This document shows, in pieces, positions 62,302-64,000 of a stretch of 64,000 nucleotides of DNA. Where the stretch lies: assembly GCF_013426915.1 (NCBI RefSeq), contig NZ_AP023179.1, positions 1,240,001 through 1,304,000 on the forward strand. Reading direction: 5' to 3'. The translations under genes and the position numbers were made by a program. Source of the stretch: Paraburkholderia sp. PGU19 (GTDB lineage Bacteria > Pseudomonadota > Gammaproteobacteria > Burkholderiales > Burkholderiaceae). Each line of letters starts with the position of its first letter. The stretch's first letter is position 1. Under the pieces are notes generated by a model. It made no database searches. It was not told where the DNA came from and saw nothing but the letters and a program-made list of their open reading frames with translations.

Positions 62302-63729
62302 TTGAGCGCGATCACGAATGCAGTCAACGTCGCTGGAAGCATTGGTGGCGTTGCTAAGGCGATCGGCGATCTGGCTTCTCTCGTCGACGGGAGCTTCTTC
62401 GATAAGCTGCAACCGGCAAGCTTCGGCGAGGTTCCATTCGCTGTCGAGTCCAATCGATTGTCCGCCGGCCGCAAAACGGTAGTCCACGACTACCCAAACC
62501 GGGATGAGGTATGGGTTGAGGATCTCGGGAAAAGATCCCGGGCGTTCGAGGTCATCGGGTATCTGATCGAAGGCGATATAAAGACTGGTGGGGGAAGTGT
62601 CATATCCCAGAGAGATGCTCTTCTCGAAGTTTGCGAGTGGGAGGGCGGCTGGACTCTCGTGCACCCGACGCTGGGAAGGATCAGGAACGTCATCTGTCTC
62701 GGCGTGGAGATCATTGAGCGCCGTGACCTCGGGACCGTTTTTGAAATTCGGCTGTCGCTGATCGTCGGCGGCAGTCGACTTTTCCCGACGGCCATCACCG
62801 CGACTGCAAGCGCAAGCGCTATTGCAGCGAACAAGACAGGGCTCCAGGCGCTCGCGGATTTCGTCAAATCGACTGCGGCGTCCATTGCTGCTGGCGCCGC
62901 CGTTGTGCAGCAAGCTGTATCGACGGTGGTGGGTTGGTATCAACTGGGCGTGACGGCGATCAATGATGTGAAGCGCATCATCGGCGCCGTATCGACGCTA
63001 GCGGGCAATTTCGGGCGGCTGTTTGGTGGCGGAAATAGTGGCATTTCCGGCAGCAATGCGCAGGCTCCGACGACTAAGACGGCATCCGATCTGCTCTCGG
63101 CGTCGTCGGCGGCACGGGCGAACGTTCTGACGGCCGGCGCTGCACTCCAAGCTGCTGCAGCCAATCCGTCTGATTCAGCGACGCTCGGCGCGGCGGCACA
63201 GACCTTCGTAGCAGCGATCGCGGCATCGGCAACGGCTCCGGCGGATGCGGTCCGACTCGTTAGCAATCTTGCGCAGTACTCGCCCGCACCAGTGGCACAG
63301 ACGGGCCCGATCGGAAGCGCGATGGGCACGATGCAAACGGCGATGGCGGCGCTGCTTCGCCGTTGTGCGTTGGCGCAGCTCGCGGTGACGTTGACGACGT
63401 ATCAACCGTTGTCGCAACATGATGCGGACTCGGTTCTGGCGTCGGCCGTCGGTTTGATTGACGCTGAATCTGACATTGCTGGCGATGCTGGTGACGACGA
63501 TACGTATCAGGCGCTACGCGAGTTGCGCCAGTCGGTGGTCGCCGATATGACGGCGCGCGGTGCGGATGTGGCAGCGATTGCCACGTTTTCATTCAACGCA
63601 ACGCTTCCATCGCTGGTGCTGGCAAACCGCATTTACCGCGATCCGACGCGCGAGCCTCAGCTCGTGCAGCAGATCAACCCACGGCACCCGGCATTCTGCC
63701 CGACAACGTTTCAGGCGCTTTCTAGCTGA
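62302..63729 (+). CDS. DNA circularization / baseplate protein N (Mu gpN)
   Basis: TTG start with AGGAGG 5-6 bp upstream. The 475-residue protein has PASFGEVPFAVESNRLSAGR, YPNRDEVWVEDLGKRSRAFE, VICLGVEIIERRDLGTVFEI, the N-terminal signature of gpN (PF07157), and an Ala-rich helical C-terminus. In Mu it is a baseplate/tail hub component. The stop overlaps gpP. Confidence 0.88.
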   Translation: MSAITNAVNVAGSIGGVAKAIGDLASLVDGSFFDKLQPASFGEVPFAVESNRLSAGRKTVVHDYPNRDEVWVEDLGKRSRAFEVIGYLIEGDIKTGGGSVISQRDALLEVCEWEGGWTLVHPTLGRIRNVICLGVEIIERRDLGTVFEIRLSLIVGGSRLFPTAITATASASAIAANKTGLQALADFVKSTAASIAAGAAVVQQAVSTVVGWYQLGVTAINDVKRIIGAVSTLAGNFGRLFGGGNSGISGSNAQAPTTKTASDLLSASSAARANVLTAGAALQAAAANPSDSATLGAAAQTFVAAIAASATAPADAVRLVSNLAQYSPAPVAQTGPIGSAMGTMQTAMAALLRRCALAQLAVTLTTYQPLSQHDADSVLASAVGLIDAESDIAGDAGDDDTYQALRELRQSVVADMTARGADVAAIATFSFNATLPSLVLANRIYRDPTREPQLVQQINPRHPAFCPTTFQALSS

Positions 63730-64000
63730 TGGCAGCAGACGACATCACCCTGCGAGTATCAACGTGCACGCGAAATCCGAATGCGGCGCTCGGACAGCCG
63801 ACGTACACCACGTCGAACGGGCGAGACATCACCGGATGGACATCGGTGCGCGTGTCGCGCGGCATTGAGCGATGCCCGTCTGATTTCGAGGTCTCGTTCA
63901 CCGAGCCATATTTCGAAGTCTCAAAGGTGATTGTTCAGCCGGGAGATCTTGTTCAGGTGCTACTCGGGAAGGACATCGTGCTAACCGGCTTCGTCGATCG
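63729..64000 (+). CDS. Baseplate hub protein (Mu gpP-like), N-terminal part
   Basis: The first 90 residues (MAADDITLRVSTCTRNPNAA, WTSVRVSRGIERCPSDFEVS, DLVQVLLGKDIVLTGFVD) match the Mu gpP / phage late D-like baseplate hub family. The gene continues beyond the window. Confidence 0.8.
   Translation, partial: MAADDITLRVSTCTRNPNAALGQPTYTTSNGRDITGWTSVRVSRGIERCPSDFEVSFTEPYFEVSKVIVQPGDLVQVLLGKDIVLTGFVD

Larger units (their letters stand above)
25389..64000. mobile_element. Temperate myovirus prophage (right end outside window)
   Basis: Continuous phage gene content from int/xis through early-left, immunity, early-right, replication, late control, lambda-like head and Mu-like tail genes. The left boundary is approximate; lysis genes, the rest of the baseplate/tail fibres and attR must lie to the right. 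Apart from two frameshifted genes it looks complete as far as seen. Confidence 0.93.

Overview
The window reads as a high-GC betaproteobacterial chromosome of the Burkholderia/Paraburkholderia group, inferred from protein sequences, gene order and the extended IHF-alpha. Roughly the first 24 kb is ordinary housekeeping DNA. From about 25.4 kb to the right-hand edge it is a temperate phage genome whose far end lies outside the window.

Host region (1-25.4 kb): the N-terminus of an O-acetylhomoserine sulfhydrylase (minus strand), a CBS-domain protein, an LplT-like MFS transporter fused to a PlsC acyltransferase, aroC, a TPR/glycosyltransferase-like protein, ETF-ubiquinone oxidoreductase (minus), an SDR, a hotdog thioesterase, a PAS-LuxR regulator (minus) divergent from scoAB, an alpha/beta hydrolase, a RidA-like protein, relA, tRNA-Val(GAC), then the translation block thrS-infC-rpmI-rplT-pheS-pheT-ihfA-merR. 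infC begins with ATC, and an attenuator-like leader precedes pheS. tRNA-Pro(GGG), a DUF3303 gene and about 900 bp without a convincing gene follow. That stretch carries a perfect LexA box.

Prophage early left arm (25.4-36.5 kb, mostly minus): int, xis, DUF4031, DUF5131 (Gp37/Gp68), HNH-like, ASCH-like and DUF2303 genes and many tiny overlapping genes, driven from a strong promoter near 36.6 kb. Four small plus-strand genes sit against this operon. Immunity region (36.7-39.3 kb): a HicAB module plus a third gene, an S24 repressor that seems to carry two HTH domains, and a divergent Cro/YdaS-like gene. The left and right early promoters share an operator-like element.

Early right arm (39.3-45.4 kb): small regulators, winged-helix proteins and a RepO-type replication gene. 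The middle of that gene holds four palindromic iterons followed by an A-rich tract, as in lambda ori; the gene is split by a frameshift in a C6 tract. DUF1064, DUF3310, DUF1364 and Cys-rich genes and a possible Q-type antiterminator follow. Two cargo genes, an SPFH/prohibitin protein and a frameshifted HEPN-like/LOTUS protein, lie between that gene and a late promoter-terminator pair.

Late genes (47.3-64 kb): a lambda-type head module (Nu1-like, GpA, gpW, gpB, gpC, a scaffold-like protein, gpD with two inserted beta repeats, gpE) joined to a Mu-type contractile tail module (DUF2635, sheath, tube, chaperone with a GGGAAAC -1 frameshift, tape measure with an RNNNP-type motif, gpN, start of gpP). 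Lysis genes and attR are not seen.
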